Source: Tremella fuciformis (lineage: Eukaryota > Basidiomycota > Tremellomycetes > Tremellales > Tremellaceae). From it: a DNA stretch of 64,000 nt. Positions 1 to 10,391 of the stretch are shown here, piece by piece; position 1 is the stretch's first letter; each line of letters opens with the position of its first letter. The notes beneath the pieces are model-generated. The model saw nothing but the letters and a program-made list of their open reading frames with translations. It had not been told where the DNA came from and did not search any database. The position numbers and the translations under genes were made by a program. Location of the stretch: the NCBI GenBank assembly GCA_032768795.1, contig CP136497.1, positions 1,490,501-1,554,500 on the forward strand, read 5' to 3'.

Positions 1-2
1 AG

Positions 3-752
3 AGATCACCAACGCCGCTCTCCTGCGACAACCAGGGGTCCATCAGACTCGCAGGACAGCCTACTACTCACTCTCGAACCAAACATATCGACATAAAGCA
101 TCATTTGATTCGGGAACTTGTTGACACAGGCAAAGTCAGCCTGCGGTACGTCAGCTCTGCAGACCAGAAGGCAGACATCCTCACCAAGTCGCTCCCCGCC
201 GCCGCCCACGCGCGCCATTTTGAAGCTCTGGGTCTGGGCCGTCCGCCTGCCGGCGCGGAGCGCGCTCTTGTCCACCTAGCGGCTGCATTCAGCGATCTAG
301 AAGGCTTCGGCGGTAGCGGAAAGATGTTGAATGACAAAGTCAGTCGCGCTCCAAATCGTCTGCCACACCACGTGGTCAAGCCAAAACGCCGAAATGCCGC
401 TAGTCAAACCCATCAGCTCGCACATCAGCAACGCTTCGCTGCATGCGCACGGGGAGTGAGAGACTGTATGCATGCAGGGGGAGCCAGAGGATCCCAAAGA
501 GGATCAGGGCTACCGGCAGACACCAAGATCATCGATTTTGGGTCGGTATTGATGGAGAACGGCCGGACGCCTTCCCATCAGCCTGAAGGAAGTGTTGGTC
601 TGGACCGTGCGACGCTCGCGACGCGCGGTCTCGGGCCTCTATCGTCCTGGAGCGAAGATCAACAGGCTTGGGGATGCCCGGTAGGTCCTTGGCACAACCG
701 CCAGACCTGTTGCGGCCACCTGCAGCCTGCAGACTTCGAGGGGGAGTGTTGA
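3..752 (+). CDS. Ty1/copia pol, RNase H C-terminus (partial)
   Basis: Frame 3 from base 3 encodes the end of a copia RNase H. Visible motifs are CDNQGSIRLA, HSRTKHIDIKHH and the copia hallmark ADILTKSLP (about 171-206). In this family RNase H degrades the RNA strand of the RNA:DNA hybrid during reverse transcription. Homology ends near base 270 (EALGL). The frame then stays open by chance through the 3' region and stops inside the LTR at 750-752, so the last 160 residues are probably not a conserved domain. The 5' end is cut by the window edge, and no intact element can be inferred. Confidence 0.8.
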   Translation, partial: RSPTPLSCDNQGSIRLAGQPTTHSRTKHIDIKHHLIRELVDTGKVSLRYVSSADQKADILTKSLPAAAHARHFEALGLGRPPAGAERALVHLAAAFSDLEGFGGSGKMLNDKVSRAPNRLPHHVVKPKRRNAASQTHQLAHQQRFAACARGVRDCMHAGGARGSQRGSGLPADTKIIDFGSVLMENGRTPSHQPEGSVGLDRATLATRGLGPLSSWSEDQQAWGCPVGPWHNRQTCCGHLQPADFEGEC

Positions 753-910
753 ACAATAGGCCCCGAGGACCCCGAGGACGCCTCATAGGGTCAGAATTGC
801 CTCTTGCGGCCAAATGAGTAACCTTATGTAGATGGCTTGGGCAGAGCGACAGCTCATAAGTAGAGAACTGCAGAGATGGACGAATGCATAGCTCTCATCA
901 TTGTGTAACA
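747..910 (+). repeat. 3' LTR of the copia element
   Basis: The segment starts TGTTGAACA directly after the polypurine tract and ends TTGTGTAACA, giving imperfect TG...CA terminal repeats about 164 bp apart. The right end is chosen from this terminal symmetry alone, because the partner LTR is not in the window. Confidence 0.6.
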
Positions 911-1159
911 GATCTGAGCCTCCGGAAGCTCGGGTGATACTCCGGCGGGTATAACATGGGTAATAGCGGGGCCCTGTATCGACTCCCGGTCTGGGCGACG
1001 TCGATGTCGGTACGCAGCCCCATTGGGGCGCCTCACGCGGGGTCCGACAATCATCTGGGAACGTCGTCGCATTGTGGGTGTATATAGAGGCGCTGACCAG
1101 GTGTCGGGATGGACCGACTCACCTGTTCTGACCGACCGCCCCTTGATACGGCCAGCACA

Positions 1160-3423
1160 ATGAGCCAAGAAAGTATCTCTAAAGCCCGTAAGACCATCAT
1201 TCCCCACCTCTGTCAAGGCGACTTACGTCAAAGCAGTACCCGTCGACCACGTCGAGAACTCTTCAAAGGACGTCGTCAATATGGGCACCGAGAACGAGAC
1301 CTATCACGTTTCCGACCCCGCAATCCATACCGAGGACGATGAACCCGTTGGCATTTACCCCTGGCTGGTAGTCGCGTCATGCTGTGTCGGTTTGTGGTCG
1401 ATCACCTTGTCCGTGCATCCTACGGATAGTGGTGCGAAGCTGACCGTGCTAAAGCTCGCTGGCTTCTCCCGGCACCTGGCTGACCGAAGTCGAGGCCAGC
1501 ATTGGCGGAACGAAGATCGGCAATTGGCTCCCGTTTGTCGCCCAGGTCGTTCAAGGTGTCATTGCTCCGCCCCTCAACTTGGCTAGTGACCTGGTCGGTC
1601 GACGCTGGATCATTGTGGCGAGTCTCGTTCTGGGGGCAGCGGGCTCGATTGTCACCGCCCGGGCACAGACGATGCCAGTCAGTTGTATGTCGTCACATAT
1701 TGCAGAGCTGATCGTGAGATCGCCATCGGTGGTCTGGCCTTGGCCGGATGCGCATTCGTTGCTCAGTCTCTGCTGTGAGCACCACTCAGGGCGGTTACAA
1801 CTGGACTGAATTCTGATCTATAAGATACGTGATCGCCTCTGAAGTAGTGCCTCATCGCCTGAGAGCGGCATCGCAAGGATTCCTCAACTCAATGGGCACG
1901 GGTGTGGGCGGGACAATGGCCACCACACTCGCCGGTATCTTCGTCGCTCGAAATGTTGGCAATCACGGCGGCTGGCGATGGGTGTTCTATTTTCAGGCTA
2001 TCCTCTTGTCAGTGATGGTCCACCCATGATCCCACGGTCGAAACTGACGTTTCCAGTGTGTTCTCCGCCACTCTCTTCGGATTGGTCTATCGCCCGCCGC
2101 CTACCCCGAACCCGGAGAACAAGACTGTCTGGGAACGCCTGAAGCGTATCGACGTCATAGGATCGATTCTTCTTGCTCTGTCCGTCACTCCGCTGTGCAT
2201 GGGTCTCATATGGGGTGAGGATCAGAACTGCCTCGCCTCAATCTCGCTGACTCGAGAAGGTGGCAATGCGTACAAGTGGAAGAGTTCGCCGGTCCTCGTG
2301 CCGCTTCTCATCGGCGTTTTGTTCTTCTTCGTCCTGTTCGTCCACCAGAGGTACTACCGAAAAGACGGTCTGTTCCACCATCAGCTGTTCCAACACGGCC
2401 GAAACTTCCTCCTCACTGTCGCTCTTATTTTCGTCGAGGGCGTCGTCTTCATCCCATTCCTCACGTACTACCCGTTCTCCACTGCCGTCATGTGGGAACA
2501 CCGACCGCTCCTGCAGGGCGTCAGGACAGCACCGCTCTTCATTGCCTACATCATCGGCAGCCCCTTTTGGGGATGGCTTGTGACCAGGACAAAACAGACC
2601 AGAATCCCCCTCATGTTGGTCTGTTACCTCGTTAGACGATGCAAGCTAACCTAGGCAGCATCGGATACTCTCTCTTCATTGCAGCGTGCATTGGCCTGGC
2701 TACAACCACTCCGGGAAGCTCACGAGTCGCCGTGTTTTACTGTTGCTTGATTGGTTTAGGAGTCTCGGTACCGTCCGTCATCCCTAGCTCCTATCAAGGC
2801 CGTTGCTCACCCCCTACAGTCTGGTCGTCCTTGTTGTCTTGTGTCACTTTGCTATCCCAATCGAGCTTCTCGGCCTGGGCAGCTCACTGTTGCTGTTGTC
2901 AAGATGTCTCGGAGGTGTCTTCGGGGCGGTCATCACCTCCGTGAGCCTCGAGTTGCGGCTCGCAAGTTGGGGTGTCCTCGACTGACTGATCAGGCCATCT
3001 TCAACTCGAAGATCGGCAATGCCATTCCGGCCTATATTGCAAAGTACGCCATCGCAGCCGGCGCCTCGCCGGATCTTGTCCCCGAAATCATCCCTGCAAT
3101 CGCAAACAACAATGCGACCGCTATCGAGGGCATGGCTGGGATCACTCCGGCCATCCTCGAGGCTGCTGGCTCGGGTCTTCTTCACGCTTATGCGCACTCC
3201 TTCCACTATGTTTGGTACACTATCTTGCCGTTCTGCATCTTGAGTGTCGTTTGTGAGTCTCTCCTTTACCGCCCGTCGTGGCTCTGAGTGCTAAATCGCA
3301 GTGTGTTTCTTCATTGCCGACATCAGCCATTTGATGAACAAGACCATCGACCGGCCCCTCGGCCACCATCGCTTTGGTCATTCTCATGGTCATGCCGAGC
3401 AGGAAAAGACGATTCAAGCTTGA
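1160..3423 (+). CDS. MFS transporter, TRI12/trichothecene-efflux-pump-like
   Basis: Multi-exon integral membrane transporter of the fungal TRI12-like MFS family, predicted to export or import a small organic compound at the plasma membrane. The first exon gives MSQESISKA and joins over a short intron (donor near 1188) to a hydrophilic N-tail (NMGTENETYHV) and TM1 (IYPWLVVASCCVGLW). Later exons show GTWLTEVEASIGG, ASDLVGRRWII, SEVVPHRLRAASQG, WRWVFYFQ and LLQGVRTAPLF, all typical of this family. The C-tail is His-rich (GHHRFGHSHGH). At least six introns are implied, and exon ends are approximate. A TATA-like element (tgtatataga) lies about 80 bp upstream of the start. A paralogue lies at 49067-51234, beyond the MULE. 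Substrate is unknown; export of an aromatic compound or intermediate is inferred only from the neighbours. Confidence 0.8.
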
Positions 3424-3673
3424 CCCGGCTCGTGTATTTTTGAGGCGCGCGATGATGGGTGATGAAACTATAGGGCACGATAGTCGATTCCGGGGGAGCA
3501 CGCGGCCCAGCTGAGACTTCTTAATCGTGATGCATTGATAGATTCGGACCCGTTTTCCTGTATCACCAGTCTCGTTTCTCCAGCAGCACAACCCATTTCG
3601 GAGACGGAAGGCAGGTCAAACGCTCACTGAGGTTCCTCGGACCGATGTCGGCGCTGATGCGAGTGAAAAGCTC

Positions 3674-4201
3674 TCAAGCTGCAACCTTGGGCGCATACGC
3701 TTGAACCTCGATCTCGACCGCCATGCGCTCCGCTCCGAGCCGTGTCACGGCCACGCACGTCCAAGTGGCCTTGTGGTCCGGCATGTACTTCTTGAAGTTG
3801 TACACCATGCGGGCCTGCACCTCATCGGAGAGGGAGATGTGGTACGAGTTGACGCGGAATACCTGAATTATCAGCCGCTATAGCGCATTAGAACAAAGGT
3901 CACTCACGTCTCCCCATCCGCTCGACCCGGCACCTTTGAGCTGCACCTCGACATTGTGAAAGGCTCGGTCGATCTGCTCAGTGATGTCGAATGGGATCTC
4001 GAACTTGTCGACACTCCAGCCTCCTGCTTGTCTCAGACCAGCGCATCATGGCGAGGAGACTAGACAAATGGCGCCAAGCTGACCTTGACCAGAGAGGTGC
4101 AAGACGTCACCAACACGAATCACTTGGGTGTAGTTGTAGTTGTCACGGTTGTGCTCCGCCGAGCCGCCTGTGCACCATGTTTCAAGTTGCTTGGCCGACA
4201 T
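3674..4201 (-). CDS. RidA/YjgF/UK114-family protein
   Basis: Three exons (4201-4084, 4023-3908, 3862-3674) encode a 140-residue protein, close to the usual RidA length. The introns are 60 and 45 nt. Family features are VGDVLHLSGQG near the N-terminus, DRAFHNVEVQLKGAGSSG in the middle and VAVTRLGAERMAVEIEVQA at the end. Classical RidA proteins hydrolyse reactive enamine/imine intermediates and act as trimers. In the family an Arg (Arg105 of E. coli RidA) binds the substrate carboxylate; the matching position here (KATWTCVAV) is Trp. This is therefore a divergent member whose deaminase activity should not be assumed. Bacterial 2-aminomuconate deaminases also belong to this family, which is notable next to a ring-cleavage cluster, but that role is speculative. 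Confidence 0.85.
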
Positions 4202-4697
4202 GTCAGCTACCGTTCGCTCTAGTCAAGCTGTGCTGTCTCGAGGTGGGAGGAGCTGGAAGAAGTGCCCTTTGCTCGCTAGCTCTTTTCATATGTGAGAGAG
4301 CGGGGAGAGTGCCTTTCGGAGATGCGATTTCCTAGCGGCTCGTCCAGGTTCTGGGACTAATTCGGAAATGTATCTTCCGAGTGCAATTCCAGCACGCCCA
4401 TCCGTGTCTATACTACCTCTTCATTTCTGGCTGTAAACCGGCCTCCACGCTTCGAGGGGGACGACCTCAGCCAATCAATCTGAAGCTTGTTTCCGAGAGC
4501 TCTCAGCTCCCAGCTCAGGACCCCGCGTAGCCCGGAGCGCGCCAAGATGTCACAAGCGTGTTTATTGGGACGTGGCTTATCCGCTCGGACTCGCGAGAAC
4601 CTCCGAGCATGCGACCGTCGCACGGGCATATATAGACTATGCGAGGTGCGTTGACCCGTCCTTGATCAGTATCATTGTGCAATCCGCATATCTTTCA

Positions 4698-5309
4698 ATG
4701 TCACCAATCGCCACCGATGGGTCGTCCACCACGACGGCAATTTTGAAACCGGTCACCAATGGCGATAGTCAAGTGCAACATGGACCCTTCATACCGAGCA
4801 AGATGGAAGAGGTGGACACCTGGACATTCATCGTCTTCACCCGTCGTAAACCCGGTATCAGCAAAGAGGAATTTGCAGCGCACTATGCCAACGTGAGACT
4901 CCTGTCATAGTCTATCTCTCTGGACACTCGCAAGCGGCAGCTAATACATGCTCGTATAGATTCACCCGACGTACTCGCTCCAAATGCCCGGCTTGATATC
5001 ATACAGGCAATGCCTCTTGCATGATACTCCAGGCCCTACCGGGACTTTCCCCATCCAAGCCGATTTCGACGCCTTCAGCGAGTACACTTTTACGTCGGAG
5101 GCGCAGTGGAGCAAAGGCTGTTTGCAGCCGGAGGGCCTGCGACTACTGGCCGATTCGGACGAGTTCATGTGGGCCTGACAAGTCTCCGATAGGCTTGACT
5201 GTTGCTGACATGCAACAGTGATGACGAGTTCCAGCTTAGCTATACAGTCAGAGGCCGTGCGGTGTACAGTGCGGAGGATGTTCGTGCAGCTACTGAAGGT
5301 ATCGCATAG
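4698..5309 (+). CDS. EthD-domain protein
   Basis: Three exons (4698-4892, 4960-5168, 5219-5309) with clean GT-AG introns give 164 residues. The start is the first ATG (MSPIATDG) after a TATA-like box (catatatag, about 4628). After a 35-residue linker comes an EthD/Dabb-like ferredoxin fold: WTFIVFTRRKPGISKEEFAAHYAN, joined over intron 1 to IHPTYSLQMPGLISYRQ. The stretch EEFxxHYxxxHPxY...PGL is characteristic. EthD proteins are small and dimeric, and often accompany ring-modifying enzymes or cyclases in degradation or biosynthetic clusters, usually without a proven reaction. It lies head-to-head with the RidA gene (starts 496 bp apart), suggesting shared regulation. Confidence 0.8.
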
Positions 5310-5415
5310 GGTTTTGGGTATCGACTGCCAGTGTTTGATGGGCAGCGACGATCGGTTTCCCCGACTCGTCGACGGCGACATGCATCGATGCTCTGATCTA
5401 CTTGTACCTTAGAGG

Positions 5416-7382
5416 TCAATGTACTGCAACGTCTCCGCTAGCCGTCTCAGACTCGTCGGGCTGCCGGTAGAACACCGCAAACAGGATGGCGAAGAGGGCG
5501 ATCCAGCCAACGACAAGCCACCAGGATAGCTGGACATTGGCAAAGTTGGTGACGGATCCGGGATGAACAGTCCATAGACCGGCTTGGATGGATATGCCCG
5601 TGGCCGCCCCCAGCTGCAACATGACTTGAAGTAGGGCTCCAGCTACTCCGGCTTGGTCCGGTGGGACAGTCGTCATGAGACCCACACTGTGCCCTCAGTA
5701 AAGCCCTGTCAAGAATGAGCAAGGGACTCACTGGCCAAACGTGAAGATACCGTGTCCTGCGGCTCCACCCACCAACAGAGCTGGCAGGATATATCTAAAG
5801 TAGTCGGATCCCACCTGATCGCCCGAGTAGATCAGGAGAATGTAGCTCCCGATCATGCAGGCGCAGCAGAAGAGATATGGTATCCGAGGGTAGTTGCTGA
5901 TCTTCGGGAAGACTCTTCTTGGGTCAACTCTCAGCGCCGATGGCACGAACGGGCAGCTCACATCAGGAAGACGGCGCACGTTGCGGCTGCGGCGCCTTGT
6001 GGCATTACCCGTAGTGCCGCAATGATCGGCTTCTCCCCATGGACACGCGTATAGATCTCAGGCAGCGGTACGTAGTTGAGCGTGAAGTAGGCGTAGGGGA
6101 GCAGGCTGAGGATCGTCCAGAGAAGCACGTTCTTGTGTGACCAGAGCGATCTTGGAATCAGGACGTATTCCTGGTTCCCCACTGCTTGGTAGACGAAGAA
6201 TCCGATCAGCAGAGCCAGGCCAAGCAAGAAGGGGACGAAGAAGCCGGCTCTGACAAATCCGTAGCTGGCGCCGAGTGTTAAGCCCAAGATGATGAGAAGC
6301 GTGGCTACGAGCATTCTGTGCGAAGAGTGAGCCTGGAACGGCCCGGACAAGCACGGACTTACGTGCCTCCGCCCGCCAGATCCATCCGTCGCAGCCTTCG
6401 ATCAACGTCCTGCAGTGGCATCCTGGGGATCAAGAAGAGCGCTGCGGACGAGGCGATGATGCTGTTTGTCAGGTCTAGGCTCCTGATCTCTTAAAGACAC
6501 TCACATGATGGTCGCCGAGGTACGAAAGTACCATCGCCACGCTGTCATCTGGCCTACCCCGGGAATAAGTTCGAAGACTCCGCCCAGCATCAGGCCAAGG
6601 GCATTCGACAGCGAAGCGATGATACCGATGACGGTGAATCCAAACCGTGCTTCGTCACGATTGAAGAACTTGGTTATGAGACGATAGGAAGCGGGGACAA
6701 GCGCCGACCCGCAGACACCGCTCAATGCTCGAAAGACAAAGAAGACATAGGGGTTGGGGAGGAATGAGATGATGAGGTTGCAAGCTCCGAAGCCCATGAA
6801 CCCGTAGATGAAGACGGGTCGCGGCGAGAAGATATCGCACGCCCGGCCCCAGAGGAGCAGGAACGAAGCGAAGGTGACCTGAAACGCGGTCTGGGGTCAA
6901 CTATACACATTCGATGTATCTTCCTCGCCCGTCAGAACTCACAATGATCCAACTTTGCTGCTGTGTGTTGAGGCGCAAGTCTGTGGCGACGGGGCCGACG
7001 AGGATGAAGAATACGGAGAAGCCGAGAACTGGAGGCGGATCAGTGTTCGACCACATGGGCTCAGGCAAGGCTCACCGTCTAGGGAGATACCGAGTGAGAA
7101 GATGAAGAGCAAAACTTTCTTGCGGCCCTGTGTGAGGGGCTTCCCGTAGTAGGCCTGATGGAGGGGACACTCCGCTGTCCGCTCGAGATCGAAAGCCCCT
7201 GCATCCTTGTCCTTCAGACAGCCGGACGCTGCGAGCGATGACTTGTTGGACAGATTGTCGGGTCCGAGCGGATCCTGCACATTGGGCTGTGATAGAGTTG
7301 GTGCGCCGGCGTCGCCAAGGTGCCCTCTCGCTACATCACTTTTGCTGAGCTCGTTGGTCGCTTGAGGAAGGTTATCCTCCAT
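5416..7382 (-). CDS. MFS transporter, DHA2 (14-TM drug:H+ antiporter)-like
   Basis: Minus-strand MFS permease of about five to six exons. A long hydrophilic N-tail (MEDNLPQATNELSKSDVARG...) precedes TM1 (KKVLLFIFSLGISLDG). Later exons contain GFSVFFILVGPVATDLRLN, FRALSGVCGSALVPASYRLITKFFNRDEARFGFTV, LMLGGVFELI, and a central block WSHKNVLLWTILSLLPYAYFTLNYVPLPEIY. The C-terminal exon has PPDQAGVAGALLQVMLQLGAATGIS, which matches 14-TM Atr1-type antiporters. Exon boundaries are approximate. It is convergent with the EthD gene (stop codons about 110 bp apart). The substrate cannot be told from sequence. Confidence 0.8.
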
Positions 7383-8370
7383 GATTGTGATGCTGTCACG
7401 TTGCCGTCAGATAAGGCCTGAGCCCTTCTCTCAGTCTTGGCAACCATTTGTAGTCGCACATCGCCACAGGTTCTGCCGATACACGCGTGCATGCCGGCCG
7501 ACATGTTGACTCAGCTGTCTGTATCCCCGCCAAGAGTGAGAAAGCAGCACGAACATGGTCGAGCTCAAGAGCGAAGTATGGGACGACCATGTCGGACGGG
7601 TAAACTCCGAGCCCGCGTCGCCGCTTCTGGCCTGTGATTGCTCAGCCAGGTCAGACCGTTCCTGTGCAGCTTTGTAACGCTGATTGCTCAGCGCAGTGTT
7701 AGCAGTGGACCAGTCGCATCATGCAGCTGACAGACTGCACGATATCTGACTCAGGCAGCCGCAAGCTTGACCCGCTCGGAACGTCATTGTTACTCTATCT
7801 CCTGAGTCATCAATGGCACGATTCGCTGAAATCCCGCTTCACAAGCTGATCTGATTCTCCGAAATACGAACATCCTGGACGCCGGGCCGCTACTTCTTGG
7901 TACGATCTGAAAATTCTTATTTGGCCTGCATACGGGATATTGGGCTTTGCCGTGTTCATTGTGGAACATCTGGTCTTCGCAGTGGATACATACGGTCCGC
8001 CAAGGGTAGCTGACCACCCGAGCCCTGCTGTAGCGACAGAAGCGCCGCGAGAAAGCGATCAATTACTCAATGAACCGACCAAGACGCAGGTGGTGGGCGA
8101 CTCGCTCGCCGCTCGGTGCAAGGGTACGAGACTGCTCGGACCGAGGCGCATTTCTGGACTGCAGATCGTACAGTCGTCACAAGTCCCTGGTCGGCTCAGC
8201 CCCTCCCTCGTCATCTCAGATCGCTTGCTCATCTCCAAGGCGTGTAGACTCGGTCGAGATCGGCGCCTTCGCTTGACTGACGATACAACCAGGACTTGGC
8301 ATTAACCCGTCTAGCAAGCACTACTGTAATCCTGCGTCGGTCCAAGATCATGCCGTAAATGCTACAAATA
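7383..8370. other. Intergenic, no gene recognised
   Basis: About 990 bp between the DHA2-like MFS start and the pogo transposon. No reading frame here has family motifs or a plausible exon structure. It presumably holds the MFS promoter. The sequence tgggacga near 7577 is only a partial match to the TGTGGGAC word discussed for other promoters. Confidence 0.5.
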
Positions 8371-8413
8371 ACGTCGGTCACGTGGAAAAGGGCCACACCC
8401 AAATAGTTGCCAC
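8371..8413 (+). repeat. Left terminal inverted repeat of the pogo-like element
   Basis: Begins ACGTCGGTCACGTGGAAAAG and runs to GTTGCCAC. It pairs with 10193-10235 with one mismatch (gTTGCC against aTTGCC). It abuts the TA target dinucleotide at 8369-8370. Confidence 0.9.
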
Positions 8414-8468
8414 GTGGACGCGTCGTCATTCATCTCTGACATGACGCGTTGTTGACATTACTCTTTCT

Positions 8469-10133
8469 ATGGATCGCTCTATCTCAAGCATGCGGGCTTC
8501 CAAAGCTACCATCCAGGCTGCAGTCGATGCTTACTGGTCTAGGCTACTTGCAGAGCCCGACAATCCTCCCTCAATGCGCGTCATTGCTGCAGAATTTGGC
8601 ATCAACCACCAGACCCTATCCAAACGCGTCTCGGCTGGCGTTTCCGACCACAACACCGCTGCAGAGCCCCTTCAAGCCCTCACACCGCGTGAGGAGACAG
8701 CCCTGGTCGATCACATGCGACGTATGACCAATTTGGGCCATCCTATCACACCAAAAGAGGCCAAAACCATTGCCAGTCAGCTCCGACAGACCAGGCTGCT
8801 CCTTGACCCGACTTGCCGACCGGATTCTATCGAGCCCCTTGGCATCAACTGGATCCAACGCTTCAAATCTCGACACCCAGAGGTCCGCACGACCACCACG
8901 CGAAGGATCGATGCTGCCCGCTTCAATGGGGCCAATGTGGAGAACATGACAGCCTGGTTCAATGAGGTCCGCGAGCTGCGAGAGTTGAACAACTACGAAC
9001 CGCAAAATATCTACAACATGGACGAAACTGGCTACGGGCTTGGTCTCACGGCCTCTCGACAGGTCCTTGCGGTCATGGACAAGGCCGATACCGTCTCGTT
9101 ATTGCCCAAGACCGGCAACAAGGCCTGGCAGAAGGAGCAGGGCTCGAGAGAGTGGGTAACCACCATCGAATGCGTCTCGGCCGCAGGCAAGGCCTTACCG
9201 CCACTTGTCATCTTCAAGGGCAAGGCAGGCGTGAGCTCGGGGTGGATGCCAGAGAACCCAAGGGTCGATATCAGCGCTTGGGCTTGGTCTGCAAGCGAGT
9301 CAGGCTGGACAAATGATGCGACAGCCCTCAAATGGCTCGACTTGATCTTCCTTCCGAATGCAGCAATCGACACACCCAATCAGCGTCGACTGCTCATCGT
9401 CGACGGTCATGGCAGCCATGTGCGAGCCACGTTTATCGGGATCTGTCTTGCCAACGACATCGACCTCATGATCTTACCTTCGCACACCTCAAACATCTCG
9501 CAGCCTCTGGATGTTGGAGTATTCAAGCCTCTGAAAGCCGCCATGGCCTCTGCGATCGCTCGCTACTCGCGCTGGCACTCCCCGACAATATCGAAGAGTG
9601 TCTGGGCCGGACTGCTCGCCGAGGCTCGTCAAGAAGCCCTGACCGAGCGGAACATCAAGTCTGGGTGGCGAAATACTGGTCTTGAGCCGTTCAACCCTCA
9701 GAAGCTCTTGCAGGACGTCTGCACACCTCAAAGAGCACCTCGTCCGTCTCATCTGCTGCTTAGCCAGCCATTGGGCTCACTTTCAAGCGAGAACCGAGCT
9801 TTTATGAGCCTTTATGGCTCGGATCTATCAACACCGGTCAAAAATCACTTCGACAAGCTTGTCGAGACATCCGAGGTTGCGCACGCCCGCTACACCCTTG
9901 CAGAGCGAGAGAATACCGAGCTGCACGCTGCCTTGGACCGACCCAAGGCCAAGCGCAAGATCGTGAGCGTTTCTACATTGGGAACCTTCACCCTCACCAC
10001 GACCGAGGTTTATGAGAGAGTGGCGAAGATGGACGAAGAAAGGGCGGCAAAGAAGCGAGCTAAGGCTTCCAACGCTGTTGGGGCTGGTCAAGGGGGTCCG
10101 TCTCGTGCTCCAGCTACAGTCATACGCATGTAA
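8469..10133 (+). CDS. pogo/Fot1-like transposase (CENP-B type HTH + DDE)
   Basis: Single-exon protein of 554 residues. Residues 10-55 look like a Psq/pogo helix-turn-helix (MRVIAAEFGINHQTLSKRV). About 70-140 is a CENP-B/Tc5-type DNA-binding domain (LTPREETALVDHMRRM ... LGINWIQRFKSRHP). About 178-400 is a DDE_1 catalytic core. The three acidic residues are visible: D185 (NMDETGYG), D312 (IVDGHGSH) and D348 (QPLDVGVFKPLK). The last two are separated by 35 residues, as in pogo-type enzymes. It would bind the 43-bp terminal repeats in the nucleus and cut and paste the element at TA. No stop or frameshift is seen, unlike most old copies. The C-terminal tail is basic (AKKRAKASN). Confidence 0.93.
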   Translation: MDRSISSMRASKATIQAAVDAYWSRLLAEPDNPPSMRVIAAEFGINHQTLSKRVSAGVSDHNTAAEPLQALTPREETALVDHMRRMTNLGHPITPKEAKTIASQLRQTRLLLDPTCRPDSIEPLGINWIQRFKSRHPEVRTTTTRRIDAARFNGANVENMTAWFNEVRELRELNNYEPQNIYNMDETGYGLGLTASRQVLAVMDKADTVSLLPKTGNKAWQKEQGSREWVTTIECVSAAGKALPPLVIFKGKAGVSSGWMPENPRVDISAWAWSASESGWTNDATALKWLDLIFLPNAAIDTPNQRRLLIVDGHGSHVRATFIGICLANDIDLMILPSHTSNISQPLDVGVFKPLKAAMASAIARYSRWHSPTISKSVWAGLLAEARQEALTERNIKSGWRNTGLEPFNPQKLLQDVCTPQRAPRPSHLLLSQPLGSLSSENRAFMSLYGSDLSTPVKNHFDKLVETSEVAHARYTLAERENTELHAALDRPKAKRKIVSVSTLGTFTLTTTEVYERVAKMDEERAAKKRAKASNAVGAGQGGPSRAPATVIRM

Positions 10134-10192
10134 CTCAAGAACTGCATGCACAAGAGCAGTTCTTGACACCATGATGATACCTTCGGTGCTCG

Positions 10193-10235
10193 GTGGCAAT
10201 TATTTGGGTGTGGCCCTTTTCCACGTGACCGACGT
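10193..10235 (-). repeat. Right terminal inverted repeat of the pogo-like element
   Basis: Reverse complement of 8371-8413 with one mismatch. It ends ...CACGTGACCGACGT and is followed by the duplicated TA at 10236-10237. Confidence 0.9.
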
Positions 10236-10391
10236 TACGCCGTATCTTCGGAGTACTCGCCTCGAGATAGTGGAGGTGGAGGATGTGGAGGACGTCAATG
10301 CGGGAAGGTATATACATGGGTCTAGACGGGGAGGGTGCCCGCGCTCCCAGACCTACCGCCTCACTCGCCCAGGTCCGCACTTTGTACGACA

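Larger units (their letters stand above)
1..910 (+). mobile_element. Ty1/copia retrotransposon, 3' end
   Basis: The window opens inside a Ty1/copia element: the end of the RNase H domain, then a 3' region, a purine-rich tract (GAGGGGGAG, ending at 746) and a 3' LTR. The order RNase H at the end of pol, with no integrase after it, is diagnostic of copia rather than gypsy elements. The 5' part and 5' LTR lie outside the window, so the target duplication cannot be checked. The element ends about 250 bp before the first host gene. Confidence 0.85.
8371..10235 (+). mobile_element. Intact pogo/Fot1-like DNA transposon (Tc1/mariner superfamily)
   Basis: 1865-bp element with 43-bp terminal inverted repeats (8371-8413 and 10193-10235) that I align with a single mismatch. 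The ends read ACGTCGGTCACGTGG... and are flanked on both sides by TA (8369-8370 and 10236-10237), the expected Tc1/mariner target duplication. One uninterrupted transposase gene fills the interior. Terminal repeats, TA duplication and full frame all being intact suggests recent, possibly still autonomous, transposition. It sits between the DHA2-like MFS and the aldo/keto reductase without breaking either. Confidence 0.93.

Noticed and set aside
271..752. Continuation of the copia pol frame beyond RNase H
   Set aside because: Homology ends near base 270. The remaining open frame runs through the 3' region into the LTR and has no motif.
7437..8429. Several short frames on both strands between the DHA2-like MFS and the pogo element
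   Set aside because: None has family motifs, splice-compatible extension or a plausible start context.
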